Below are positions 51,001 to 63,941 of a stretch of 64,000 nucleotides of DNA, piece after piece. The DNA is from Calliopsis andreniformis. Its lineage: Eukaryota > Arthropoda > Insecta > Hymenoptera > Andrenidae. Below the pieces are notes generated by a model. That model was not told where the DNA came from, searched no databases, and was given only the letters and a program-made list of their open reading frames with translations. The translations under genes and the position numbers were made by a program. The first letter of the stretch is position 1, and the number at the start of each line of letters is the position of its first letter. The stretch is from the NCBI RefSeq assembly GCF_051401765.1, contig NW_027480595.1:1-64000 (forward strand), given 5' to 3'.

Positions 51001-51805
51001 CTGAGGATTGAGGATTGAGGATTGAAGATTGAGTATTCAGGATTGAAGGTTGAGGATTGTGGATTGAGTATTGAGGATTGAGGCTTGAATATTGAGGATT
51101 GGCGGCTGAGTGTTGAGGGTTGAGTGATGAGAATTGATGTTTGTGGATAGAGATTTGAAGATTGCAGATTGAGTATTGAGTATTGAAAGCTGTAAATTGA
51201 TGATATTCTATTGAGGATTGAGGATTGACAACTGATTGTTGAGGACTGAGTGCTGAAGCTTGAGGATTCAGGATTGAGGATTCAGGATTGAGGTTTGAGG
51301 AGAGAGGACTGAGGATTGAGGATTGAGGATTGAGAATTGAGGATTGAGGATTGAGGATTGAAGATTGCGGATTGGCTGTTGAGGATTGAACATTGAGGAT
51401 TGAGGATTGAGGATTGAGGATTGAGGATTGAAGGTTGAATATTGATGAATGAAGATTGAGGATTGAGGATTGAGGGTTGTGGACTGACAACGAGGACTGA
51501 GGGTTGAGTGTTGATGCCTGAGGTCTGAGGATTGAGGATTGAGGATTGCGTGCTGAGGATTGAGGATTGAGGATTGAAGATTGAGGATTGGGTATTGAGG
51601 ATTGAAGATTGAGTATTGAGGATTGAAGATTGAGGATTGAGGATTGAGGATTGAGGATTGAGGATTGAGGATTGAGGATTGAGAATTGAAGATTGAGGAT
51701 TGGGTATTGAGGATTGAGGATTGAGGATTGAAGATTGAAGATTGAGAATTGAGGATTGAGGATTGAGGTTTGAGGATGAGGGCTGAAGGTTGAGGATTGA
51801 GGTTT
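48038..51805. repeat. R6 HOR, unit 4 (3,768 bp)
   Basis: Same length and same 251-bp deletion as unit 3. It shares further single-base variants with the next unit, for example GTGGATTGCGAACTG (48128) and GCTTGAAAATTGAGG (48231). Confidence 0.9.
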
Positions 51806-54800
51806 GACGACTAAGGACAGAGGATTGAGGATTGAGAATTGAGGATTGAGGATCGAGGATTGAATATTGAGTATTGAGGATTGAAGATTGACTATTGTGG
51901 ATTGCGAACTGAGGATTGAGGATTGAGGATTGAGGATTGAAGATTGAGTATTGAGGATTGAAGGTTGAGGATTGTGGATTGAGGATTGAGGATTGAGGCT
52001 TGAAAATTGAGGATCGGGGACTGAGTGTTGAGGGTTGAGTGATGAGAATTGATGTTTGTGGATAGAGATTTGAAGATTGCAGGTTGAGTATTGAGTATTG
52101 AAAACTGTGAATTCATGATATTCTATTGAGGATTGAGGATTGACCACTGATTGTTGAGGACTGAGGGCTGAAGATTGAGGATTCAGGATTGAGGATTCAG
52201 GATTGAGGTTTGACGACTGAGGATTGTGGATTGAGGATTGAGGATTGAGGATTGAGGATTGAGGGTTGAGGATTGAAGACTGAGGATCGGGTATTGAGGA
52301 TTGAACATTGAGGATTGAGGATAGGGTTGAGGATTGAGGATTGAGGATTGAAGTTTGAATATTGATGAATGAAGATTGAGGATTGAGGATTGAAGGTCGT
52401 GAATTAAGGACGAGGACAGAGGGTTGAGTATTGATACTTGAGGCCTGAGGATTGAGGATTGAGGATTGCGAATTGAGGATTGAGGATTTAAGATTGAGGA
52501 TTGGGTATTGATGATTGAAGAATGAGGATTGAGGACTGAGGACAGAGGATTGAGGATTGAAGATTGAGTATTTAGGATTGAAGATTGACGATTGAGGATT
52601 GAGGATTGAGGATTGAGGATTGAGGATTGAGGATTGAGTATTGAGGATTGAGGATTGAAGATTGAAGATTGAGGATTGAGGATTGAGGATTGAGGGTTGT
52701 GGATTGAGGATTGAACCATGAGGACTGAGTGTTGAGGGTTGAGCGATGAGAATTGATGTTTGTGGATAGAGATTTGAAGATTACAGATTGAGTATTGAGT
52801 ATTGAGAACTGTGAATTGAGTATATTCTATTGAGGATTGAGGATTGACAACTGATTGTTGAGGACTGAGGTCTGAAGATTGAGTACTGAGGATTGAAGAT
52901 TAAGAGTGAGGATTGAGGATTGAGGACTGAGGATTGACGATTGAGTATTGAGGATTGAAGATTGAGAATTGAGGATTGAGGATTGAGGATTGAGGATGAA
53001 GGCTGAGGGTTGAGGATTAAGGTTTGAGGACTGAGGTCTGGGGATTGAGGATTGAGAATTGAGGATTGAGGATTGAGGGTTGAAGATTGAGGATTGGGTA
53101 TTGAGGATTGAAGAATGAGGATTGTGGATTGAGGATTGAGAATTGAGGATTGAAGATTGAGTATTGAGGATTGAAGATTGACGATCGAGGATTGAGCATT
53201 GAGGATTGAGTATTGAGGATTCAGGATTGGGGATAGAGGATTGCGGATTGAAGATTCAGTATTGAGGATTGAAGTTTCAGAATTGAGGATGAGGATTGAA
53301 CATTGAATACTGAGTGTTGAGGGTTGAGTGATGAGAATTTATGTTTCTGGATAGAGATTTGAAGATTGCAGATTGAGTATTGAGTATTGAAAACTGTGAA
53401 TTGAGGATATTCTATTGAGGATTGAGGATTGACAACTGATTGTTGAGGACTGAGGGCTGAAGCTTGAGGATTCAGGATTGAGGATTCAGGATTGAGGTTT
53501 GAGGAGAGAGGACTGAGGATTGAGGATTGAGGATTGAGAATTGAGGATTGAGGATTGAGGATTGAAGATTGAGGATTGGCTGTTGAGGATTGAACATTGA
53601 GGATTGAGGATTGAGGATTGAGGATTGAGGATTGAAGATTGAGGATTGAAGGTTGAATATTGATGAATGAAGATTGAGGATTGAGGATTGAGGGTTGTGG
53701 ACTGAGAACGAGGACTGAGGGTTGAGTGTTGATGCCTGAGGTCTGAGGATTGAGGATTGAGGATTGCGAGCTGAGGATTGAGGATTTAGGATTGAAGATT
53801 GAAGATTGGGTATTGAGGATTGAAGAATGCGGATTGAAGAATGAGGATTGGGGATTGAGTATTGAGCATTGAGTATTGAATATTGAGTATTGAGGATTGA
53901 ATATTGAGGATTGAGGATTGAGGTTTGAGGAGTGAAGATTGAGGATTGAGGGTTGAGGATTGAGGATCGAGAATTGAGGATTGAAGATTGAATATTGATG
54001 ATTAAAGATTGGGGGTTGAGGATTGAGAGTTGTGGATTGAGGACGAGGACTGAGTGTTGAATATTGATGTCTGAGGTCTGAGGATTGAGGATTGAGAATT
54101 GAGAATTGAGGATTGAGGATTGAAGATTGAGGATTGGGTATTGAGGATTGACGAATGAGGAATGAGGATTGAGGACAGCGGATTGAGGATTGAAGATTGA
54201 GTATTGAGGATTGAAGATTGAGGTTTGAGGAGTGAAGATTGAGGATTGAGGATTGAGGATTGAGGATCGAGGATTGAGCATTCAAGATTGAATATTGATG
54301 ATTAAAGATTGAGGTTTGAGGATTGAGAGTTGTGGATTGAGGACGAGGACTGAGTGTTGAATATTGATGTCTGAGGTCTGAGGATTCAGGATTGAGAATT
54401 GAGAATTGAGAATTGAGAATTGAGGATTGAGGATTGAAGATTGAGGATTGGGTATTGAGGATTGACGAATGAGGATTGAGGATTGAGGACAGCGGATTGA
54501 GGATTGAAGATTGAGTATTGAGGATTGAAGATTGACGATTGAGGATTGAGGATTGAGGATGAGGGCTGAGGTTTGAGGATTAATGTTTGAGGACTAAGGA
54601 CAGAGGATTGAGGATTGAGAATTGAGGATTGAGGATTGAGGATTGACGATTGAGGATAGGGTATTGAGAATCGAAGAATGAGGATTGAGGATTGAGGATT
54701 GAGGATTGAGGACTGAGGATTGAATATTGAGTATTGAGGATTGCAGATTGACTATTGAGGATTGCGAATTGAGGATTGAGGATTGAGGATTGAGGATTGA

Positions 54801-55580
54801 AGATTGAGTATTCAGGATTGAAGGTTGAGGATTGTGGATTGAGTATTGAGGATTGAGGCTTGAATATTGAGGATTGGCGGCTGAGTGTTGAGGGTTGAGT
54901 GATGAGAATTGATGTTTGTGGATAGAGATTTGAAGATTGCAGATTGAGTATTGAGTATTGAAAGCTGTAAATTGATGATATTCTATTGAGGATTGAGGAT
55001 TGACAACTGATTGTTGAGGACTGAGTGCTGAAGCTTGAGGATTCAGGATTGAGGATTCAGGATTGAGGTTTGAGGAGAGAGGACTGAGGATTGAGGATTG
55101 AGGATTGAGAATTGAGGATTGAGGATTGAGGATTGAAGATTGCGGATTGGCTGTTGAGGATTGAACATTGAGGATTGAGGATTGAGGATTGAGGATTGAG
55201 GATTGAAGGTTGAATATTGATGAATGAAGATTGAGGATTGAGGATTGAGGGTTGTGGACTGAGAACGAGGACTGAGGGTTGAGTGTTGATGCCTGAGGTC
55301 TGAGGATTGAGGATTGAGGATTGCGTGCTGAGGATTGAGGATTGAGGATTGAAGATTGAGGATTGGGTATTGAGGATTGAAGATTGAGTATTGAGTATTG
55401 AAGATTGAGGATTGAGGATTGAGGATTGAGGATTGAGGATTGAGGATTGAGGATTGAGAATTGAAGATTGAGGATTGGGTATTGAGGATTGAGGATTGAG
55501 GATTGAAGATTGAAGATTGAGAATTGAGGATTGAGGATTGAGGATTGAGGATGAGGGCTGAAGGTTGAGGATTGAGGTTT
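51806..55580. repeat. R6 HOR, unit 5 (3,775 bp)
   Basis: One monomer longer than unit 4. Near 54395-54422 the word AGAATTG is present four times in a row instead of three, which accounts for the 7-bp difference. Confidence 0.9.
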
Positions 55581-58500
55581 GACGACTAAGGACAGAGGAT
55601 TGAGGATTGAGAATTGAGGATTGAGGATCGGGGATTGAATATTGAGTATTGAGGATTGAAGATTGACTATTGAGGATTGCGAACTGAGGATTGAGGATTG
55701 AGGATTGAGGATTGAAGATTGAGTATTGAGGATTGAAGGTTGAGGATTGTGGATTGAGGATTGAGGATTGAGGCTTGAATATTGAGGATCGGGGACTGAG
55801 TGTTGAGGGTTGAGTGATGAGAATTGATGTTTGTGGATAGAGATTTGAAGATTGCAGGTTGAGTATTGAGTATTGAAAACTGTGAATTCATGATATTCTA
55901 TTGAGGATTGAGGATTGACCACTGATTGTTGAGGACTGAGGGATGAAGATTGAGGATTCAGGATTGAGGATTCAGGATTGAGGTTTGACGACTGAGGATT
56001 GTGGATTGAGGATTGAGGATTGAGGATTGAGGATTGAGGGTTGAGGATTGAAGACTGAGGATCGGGTATTGAGGATTGAACATTGAGGATTGAGGATAGG
56101 GTTGAGGATTGAGGATTGAGGATTGAAGTTTGAATATTGATGAATGAAGATTGAGGATTGAGGATTGAAGGTCGTGAATTAAGGACGAGGACAGAGGGTT
56201 GAGTATTGATACTTGAGGCCTGAGGATTGAGGATTGAGGATTGCGAATTGAGGATTGAGGATTTAAGATTGAGGATTGGGTATTGATGATTGAAGAATGA
56301 GGATTGAGGACTGAGGACAGAGGATTGAGGATTGAAGATTGAGTATTTAGGATTGAAGATTGACGATTGAGGATTGAGGATTGAGGATTGAGGATTGAGG
56401 ATTGAGGATTGAGTATTGAGGATTGAGGATTGGAGATTGAAGATTGAGGATTGAGGATTGAGGATTGAGGGTTGTGGATTGAGGATTGAACCATGAGGAC
56501 TGAGTGTTGAGGGTTGAGCGATGAGAATTGATGTTTGTGGATAGAGATTTGAAGATTACAGATTGAGTATTGAGTATTGAGAACTGTGAATTGAGTATAT
56601 TCTATTGAGGATTGAGGATTGACAACTGATTGTTGAGGACTGAGGTCTGAAGATTGAGTACTGAGGATTGAAGATTAAGAGTGAGGATTGAGGATTGAGG
56701 ACTGAGGATTGACGATTGAGTATTGAGGATTGAAGATTGAGAATTGAGGATTGAGGATTGAGGATTGAGGATGAAGGCTGAGGGTTGAGGATTAAGGTTT
56801 GAGGACTGAGGTCTGGGGATTGAGGCTTGAGAATTGAGGATTGAGGATTGAGGGTTGAAGATTGAGGATTGGCTGTTGAGGATTGAACATTGAGGATTGA
56901 GGATTGAGGATTGAGGATTGAGGATTGAAGATTGAGGATTGAAGGTTGAATATTGATGAATGAAGATTGAGGATTGAGGATTGAGGGTTGTGGACTGAGA
57001 ACGAGGACTGAGGGTTGAGTGTTGATGCCTGAGGTCTGAGGATTGAGGATTGAGGATTGCGAGCTGAGGATTGAGGATTTAGGATTGAAGATTGAAGATT
57101 GGGTATTGAGGATTGAAGAATGCGGATTGAAGAATGAGGATTGGGGATTGAGTATTGAGCATTGAGTATTGAATATTGAGTATTGAGGATTGAATATTGA
57201 GGATTGAGGATTGAGGTTTGAGGAGTGAAGATTGAGGATTGAGGGTTGAGGATTGAGGATCGAGAATTGAGGATTGAAGATTGAATATTGATGATTAAAG
57301 ATTGGGGGTTGAGGATTGAGAGTTGTGGATTGAGGACGAGGACTGAGTGTTGAATATTGATGTCTGATGTCTGAGGATTGAGGATTGAGAATTGAGAATT
57401 GAGGATTGAGGATTGAAGATTGAGGATTGGGTATTGAGGATTGACGAATGAGGAATGAGGATTGAGGACAGCGGATTGAGGATTGAAGATTGAGTATTGA
57501 GGATTGAAGATTGAGGTTTGAGGAGTGAAGATTGAGGATTGAGGATTGAGGATTGAGGATCGAGGATTGAGCATTCAAGATTGAATATTGATGATTAAAG
57601 ATTGAGGTTTGAGGATTGAGAGTTGTGGATTGAGGACGAGGACTGAGTGTTGAATATTGATGTCTGAGGTCTGAGGATTCAGGATTGAGAATTGAGAATT
57701 GAGAATTGAGGATTGAGGATTGAAGATTGAGGATTGGGTATTGAGGATTGACGAATGAGGATTGAGGATTGAGGACAGCGGATTGAGGATTGAAGATTGA
57801 GTATTGAGGATTGAAGATTGACGATTGAGGATTGAGGATTGAGGATGAGGGCTGAGGTTTGAGGATTAATGTTTGAGGACTAAGGACAGAGGATTGAGGA
57901 TTGAGAATTGAGGATTGAGGATTGAGGATTGAAGATTGAGGATAGGGTATTGAGAATCGAAGAATGAGGATTGAGGATTGAGGATTGAGGATTGAGGACT
58001 GAGGATTGAATATTGAGTATTGAGGATTGCAGATTGACTATTGAGGATTGCGAATTGAGGATTGAGGATTGAGGATTGAGGATTGAAGATTGAGTATTCA
58101 GGATTGAAGGTTGAGGATTGTGGATTGAGTATTGAGGATTGAGGCTTGAATATTGAGGATTGGCGGCTGAGTGTTGAGGGTTGAGTGATGAGAATTGATG
58201 TTTGTGGATAGAGATTTGAAGATTGCAGATTGAGTATTGAGTATTGAAAGCTGTAAATTGATGATATTCTATTGAGGATTGAGGATTGACAACTGATTGT
58301 TGAGGACTGAGTGCTGAAGCTTGAGGATTCAGGATTGAGGATTCAGGATTGAGGTTTGAGGAGAGAGGACTGAGGATTGAGGATTGAGGATTGAGAATTG
58401 AGGATTGAGGATTGAGGATTGAAGATTGAAGATTGCGGATTGGCTGTTGAGGATTGAACATTGAGGATTCAGGATTGAGGATTGAGGATTGAGGATTGAA

Positions 58501-58866
58501 GGTTGAATATTGATGAATGAAGATTGAGGATTGAGGATTGAGGGTTGTGGACTGAGAACGAGGACTGAGGGTTGAGTGTTGATGCCTGAGGTCTGAGGAT
58601 TGAGGATTGAGGATTGCGTGCTGAGGATTGAGGATTGAGGATTGAAGATTGAGGATTGGGTATTGAGGATTGAAGATTGAGTATTGAGGATTGAAGATTG
58701 AGGATTGAGGATTGAGGATTGAGGATTGAGGATTGAGGATTGAGAATTGAAGATTGAGGATTGGGTATTGAGGATTGAGGATTGAGGATTGAAGATTGAA
58801 GATTGAGAATTGAGGATTGAGGATTGAGGATTGAGGATGAGGGCTGAAGGTTGAGGATTGAGGTTT
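55581..58866. repeat. R6 HOR, unit 6 (3,286 bp), with a 482-bp deletion
   Basis: It lacks the stretch equivalent to 53091-53572 of unit 5, including the ATGTTTCTGG landmark. The join at about 56865-56875 runs AGATTGAGGATTGG straight into CTGTTG, so it lies between two sites sharing that word. 482 bp is 68 heptamers plus one hexamer. Other one-monomer changes balance out: three rather than four AGAATTG near 57690, an added GAAGATT near 58425, and five rather than six perfect monomers near 58710. Confidence 0.88.
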
Positions 58867-61800
58867 GACGACTAAGGACAGAGGATTGAGGATTGAGAAT
58901 TGAGGATTGAGGATCGAGGATTGAATATTGAGTATTGAGGATTGAAGATTGACTATTGAGGATTGCGAACTGAGGATTGAGGATTGAGGATTGAGGATTG
59001 AAGATTGAGTATTGAGGATTGAAGGTTGAGGATTGTGGATTGAGGATTGAGGATTGAGGCTTGAATATTGAGGATCGGGGACTGAGTGTTGAGGGTTGAG
59101 TGATGAGAATTGATGTTTGTGGATAGAGATTTGAAGATTGCAGGTTGAGTATTGAGTATTGAAAACTGTGAATTCATGATATTCTATTGAGGATTGAGGA
59201 TTGACCACTGATTGTTGAGGACTGAGGGCTGAAGATTGAGGATTCAGGATTGAGGATTCAGGATTGAGGTTTGACGACTGAGGATTGTGGATTGAGGATT
59301 GAGGATTGAGGATTGAGGATTGAGGGTTGAGGATTGAAGACTGAGGATCGGGTATTGAGGATTGAACATTGAGGATTGAGGATAGGGTTGAGGATTGAGG
59401 ATTGAGGATTGAAGTTTGAATATTGATGAATGAAGATTGAGGATTGAGGATTGAAGGTCGTGAATTAAGGACGAGGACAGAGGGTTGAGTATTGATACTT
59501 GAGGCCTGAGGATTGAGGATTGAGGATTGCGAATTGAGGATTGAGGATTTAAGATTGAGGATTGGGTATTGATGATTGAAGAATGAGGATTGAGGACTGA
59601 GGACAGAGGATTGAGGATTGAAGATTGAGTATTTAGGATTGAAGATTGACGATTGAGGATTGAGGATTGAGGATTGAGGATTGAGGATTGAGGATTGAGG
59701 ACTGAAGATTGAGTATTGAGGATTGAAGATTGAGGATTGAGGATTGAGGATTGAGGATTGAGGATTGAAGACTGAGTACTGAGGATTGAAGATTAAGATT
59801 GAGGATTGAGGGTTGAGTGTTGAGGATTGAAGATTGAGGATTGAGGATTGAGGATTGAGGATTGAGTTTTGAGGATTGAGGATTGAAGGTTGAGGATTGA
59901 GGATTGAGGATTGAGGATTGAGGGTTGTGGATTGAGGATTGAACCATGAGGACTGAGTGTTGAGGGTTGAGCGATGAGAATTGATGTTTGTGGATAGAGA
60001 TTTGAAGATTACAGATTGAGTATTGAGTATTGAGAACTGTGAATTGAGTATATTCTATTGAGGATTGAGGATTGACAACTGATTGTTGAGGACTGAGGTC
60101 TGAAGATTGAGTACTGAGGATTGAAGATTAAGAGTGGGGATTGAGGATTGAGGACGGAGGATTGACGATTGAGTATTGAGGATTGAAGATTGAGAATTGA
60201 GGATTGAGGATTGAGGATTGAGGATGAGGGCTGAGGGTTGAGGATTAAGGTTTGAGGACTGAGGTCTGGGGATTGAGGATTGAGAATTGAGGATTGAGGA
60301 TTGAGGGTTGAAGATTGAGGATTGGGTATTGAGGATTGAAGAATGAGGATTGTGGATTGAGGATTGAGAATTGAGGATTGAAGATTGAGTATTGAGGATT
60401 GAAGATTGACGATCGAGGATTGAGCATTGAGGATTGAGTATTGAGGATTCAGGATTGGGGATAGAGGATTGCGGATTGAAGATTCAGTATTGAGGATTGA
60501 AGATTCAGAATTGAGGATGAGGATTGAACATTGAATACTGAGTGTTGAGGGTTGAGTGATGAGAATTTATGTTTCTGGATAGAGATTTGAAGATTGCAGA
60601 TTGAGTATTGAGTATTGAAAACTGTGAATTGAGGATATTCTATTGAGGATTGAGGATTGACAACTGATTGTTGAGGACTGAGGGCTGAAGCTTGAGGATT
60701 CAGGATTGAGGATTCAGGATTGAGGTTTGAGGAGAGAGGACTGAGGATTGAGGATTGAGGATTGAGAATTGAGGATTGAGGATTGAGGATTGAAGATTGA
60801 GGATTGGCTGTTGAGGATTGAACATTGAGGATTGAGGATTGAGGATTGAGGATTGAGGATTGAAGATTGAGGATTGAAGGTTGAATATTGATGAATGAAG
60901 ATTAAGGATTGAGGATTGAGGGTTGTGGACTGAGAACGAGGACTGAGGGTTGAGTGTTGATGCCTGAGGTCTGAGGATTGAGGATTGAGGATTGCGAGCT
61001 GAGGATTGAGGATTGAGGATTGAAGATTGAAGATTGGGTATTGAGGATTGAAGAATGAGGATTGAAGAATGAGGATTGGGGATTGAGTATTGAGCATTGA
61101 GTATTGAATATTGAGTATTGAGGATTGAATATTGAGGATTGAGGATTGAGGATTGAGGATTGAGGATTGAGGATTGAAGATTGAGTATTGAGGATTGAAG
61201 ATTGAGGATTGAGGATTGACGATTGAGGATTGAGGATTGAGGATTGAGGATTGAGGATTGAAGATTGAGGATTGGGTATTGAGGATTGAGGATTGAGGAT
61301 TGAAGATTGAGGATAGGGTATTGAGGATTGAAGAATGATGATTGAGGATTGAGGATTGAGGATTGAATATTGAGTATTGTGGATTGAATATCGACTATTG
61401 TGGATTGCGAATTGAGGATTGAGGGTTGGGGATTGAGGATTGAAGATTGAGGATTGAGGATTGAGGACTGAGGATTGGGGATTGAGGATTGCGAGTTGAA
61501 GATTCAGTATTGAGGATTGAAGATTCAGAATTGAGGATGAGGATTGAACATTGAGTACTGAGTGTTGAGGGTTGAGTGATGAGAATTTATGTTTCTGGAT
61601 AGGGATTTGAAGATTGCAGATTGAGTATTGAGAATTGAAAACTGTGAATTGAGGATATTCTATTGAGGATTGAGGATTGACAACTGAATGTTGAGGACTG
61701 AGGGCTGAAGATTGAGGATTCAGGATTGAGGATTCAGGATTGAGGTTTGAGGACTGAGGATTGAGGATTGAATATTGAGTATTGAGGATTGAAGATTGAG

Positions 61801-63941
61801 GATTGAGGATTGAGGATTGAGGATTGAGGATTGAGGATGAGGGCTGAGGGTTGAGGATTAATGTTTGAGGACTAAGGACAGAGGATTGAGGATTGAGAAT
61901 TGAGGATTGAGGATTGAGGATTGAAGATTGAGGATTGGGTATTGAGGATTGAGGATTGAGGATTGAAGATTGAGGATAGGGTATTGAGGATTGAAGAATG
62001 ATGATTGAGGATTGAGGATTGAGGATTGAGGATTGAATATTGAGTATTGAGGATTGAAGACCGACTATTGAGGATTGCGAATTGTGGATTGAGGGTTGGG
62101 GATTGAGGATTGAAGATCGAGTATTGAGGATTGAAGGTTGAGGATTGTGGATTGAGGATTGAGGATTGAGGCTTGAATATTGAGGATTGGGGACTGAGTG
62201 TTGAGGGTTGAGTGACGAGAATTGATGTTTGTGGATAGAGATTTGAAGATTGCAGGTTGAGTATTGAGTATTGAAAACTGTGAAATCATGATATTCTATT
62301 GAGGATTGAGGATGGACCACTGATTGTTGAGGACTGAGGGCTGAAGATTGAGGATTCAGGATTGAGGATTGAGGATTGAGGTTTGAGGTCTGAGGATTGT
62401 GGATTGAGGATTGAGAATTGAGGACGGAGGATTGAGGATTGAAGACTGAGGATTGGGTATTGAGGTTTGAACATTGAGGATTGAGGATTGAGGTTTGAGG
62501 AGTGAAGATTGAGGATTGAGGGTTGAGGATTGAGGATCGAGGATTGAGGATTGAAGATTGAATATTGATGATTAAAGATTGGGGGTTGAGGATTGAGAGT
62601 TGTGGATTGAGGACGAGGACTGAGTGTTGAATATTGATGTCTGAGGTCTGAGGATTGAGGATTGAGAATTGAGAATTGAGGATTGAGGATTGAAGATTGA
62701 GGATTGGGTATTGAGGATTGACGAATGAGGAATGAGGATTGAGGACAGCGGATTGAGGATTGAAGATTGAGTATTGAGGATAGAAGATTGAGGTTTGAGG
62801 AGTGAAGATTGAGGATTGAGGATTGAGGACTGAGGATCGAGGATTGAGCATTCAAGATTGAATATTGATGATTAAAGATTGAGGTTTGAGGATTGAGTGT
62901 TGTGGATTGAGGACGAGGACTGAGTGTTGAATATTGATGTCTGAGGTCTGAGGATTCAGGATTGAGAATTGAGAATTGAGAATTGAGGATTGAGGATTGA
63001 AGATTGAGGATTGGGTATTGAGGATTGACGAATGAGGATTGAGGATTGAGGACAGCGGATTGAGGATTGAAGATTGAGTATTGAGGATTGAAGATTGACG
63101 ATTGAGGATTGAGGATTGAGGATGAGGGCTGAGGTTTGAGGATTAATGTTTGAGGACTAAGGACAGAGGATTGAGGATTGAGAGTTGAGGATTGAGGATT
63201 GAGGATTGAAGATTGAGGATAGGGTATTGAGAATCGAAGAATGAGGATTGAGGATTGAGGATTGAGGATTGAGGACTGAGGATTGAATATTGAGTATTGA
63301 GGATTGCAGATTGACTATTGAGGATTGCGAATTGAGGATTGAGGATTGAGGATTGAGGATTGAAGATTGAGTATTCAGGATTGAAGGTTGAGGATTGTGG
63401 ATTGAGTATTGAGGATTGAGGCTTGAATATTGAGGATTGGCGGCTGAGTGTTGAGGGTTGAGTGATGAGAATTGATGTTTGTGGATAGAGATTTGAAGAT
63501 TGCAGATTGAGTATTGAGTATTGAAAGCTGTAAATTGATGATATTCTATTGAGGATTGAGGATTGACAACTGATTGTTGAGGACTGAGTGCTGAAGCTTG
63601 AGGATTCAGGATTGAGGTTTGAGGAGAGAGGACTGAGGATTGAGGATTGAGGATTGAGAATTGAGGATTGAGGATTGAGGATTGAAGATTGAGGATTGGC
63701 TGTTGAGGATTGAACATTGAGGATTGAGGATTGAGGATTGAGGATTGAGGATTGAAGGTTGAATATTGATGAATGAAGATTGAGGATTGAGGATTGAGTG
63801 TTGTGGACTGAGAACGAGGACTGAGGGTTGAGTGTTGATGCCTGAGGTCTGAGGATTGAGGATTGAGGATTGCGTGCTGAGGATTGAGGATTGAGGATTG
63901 AAGATTGAGGATGAGGGCTGAAGGTTGAGAAATTGAGGTTT
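58867..63941. repeat. R6 HOR, unit 7 (5,075 bp), enlarged mosaic copy
   Basis: Landmarks at +254, +1125 and +1710 match unit 1 exactly, and neither the 251-bp deletion nor the 84-bp duplicate is present. The unit then contains about 1,342 extra bases (61,150-62,491). It loses about 190 bp just before 63,910, where GAAGATTGAGG joins directly to ATGAGGGCTGAAGG. It therefore looks like an edge or ancestral-type copy rather than a member of the homogenised set. Confidence 0.85.
61150..62491. repeat. Extra 1.34-kb segment in R6 unit 7, built from R5-, R2- and R4-like pieces
   Basis: The word GGTTTGAGGAGTGAAG is at unit offset 2,283 in unit 1 (38599) but 3,625 here (62492). The extra DNA begins like R5 at 23930-24145 (runs ending GATAGGGTATTGAGG then GAAGAATGATGATTG). 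It then resembles 14270-14600, with a TCGACTATTG word and the ATGTTTCTGG landmark (core 61597). It ends like 21300-21420 and 62000s-type DNA with GAAGACCGACTATTG and a landmark at 62233. Confidence 0.8.

Noticed and set aside
60902..62851. Longest - strand open frame (649 codons) and dozens like it as real genes
   Set aside because: The protein is just the translated monomer. Overlapping frames give the same peptide, there is no domain or plausible start context, and lengths are set by chance stop codons from variants such as GATTCAGG or GACTATTG.
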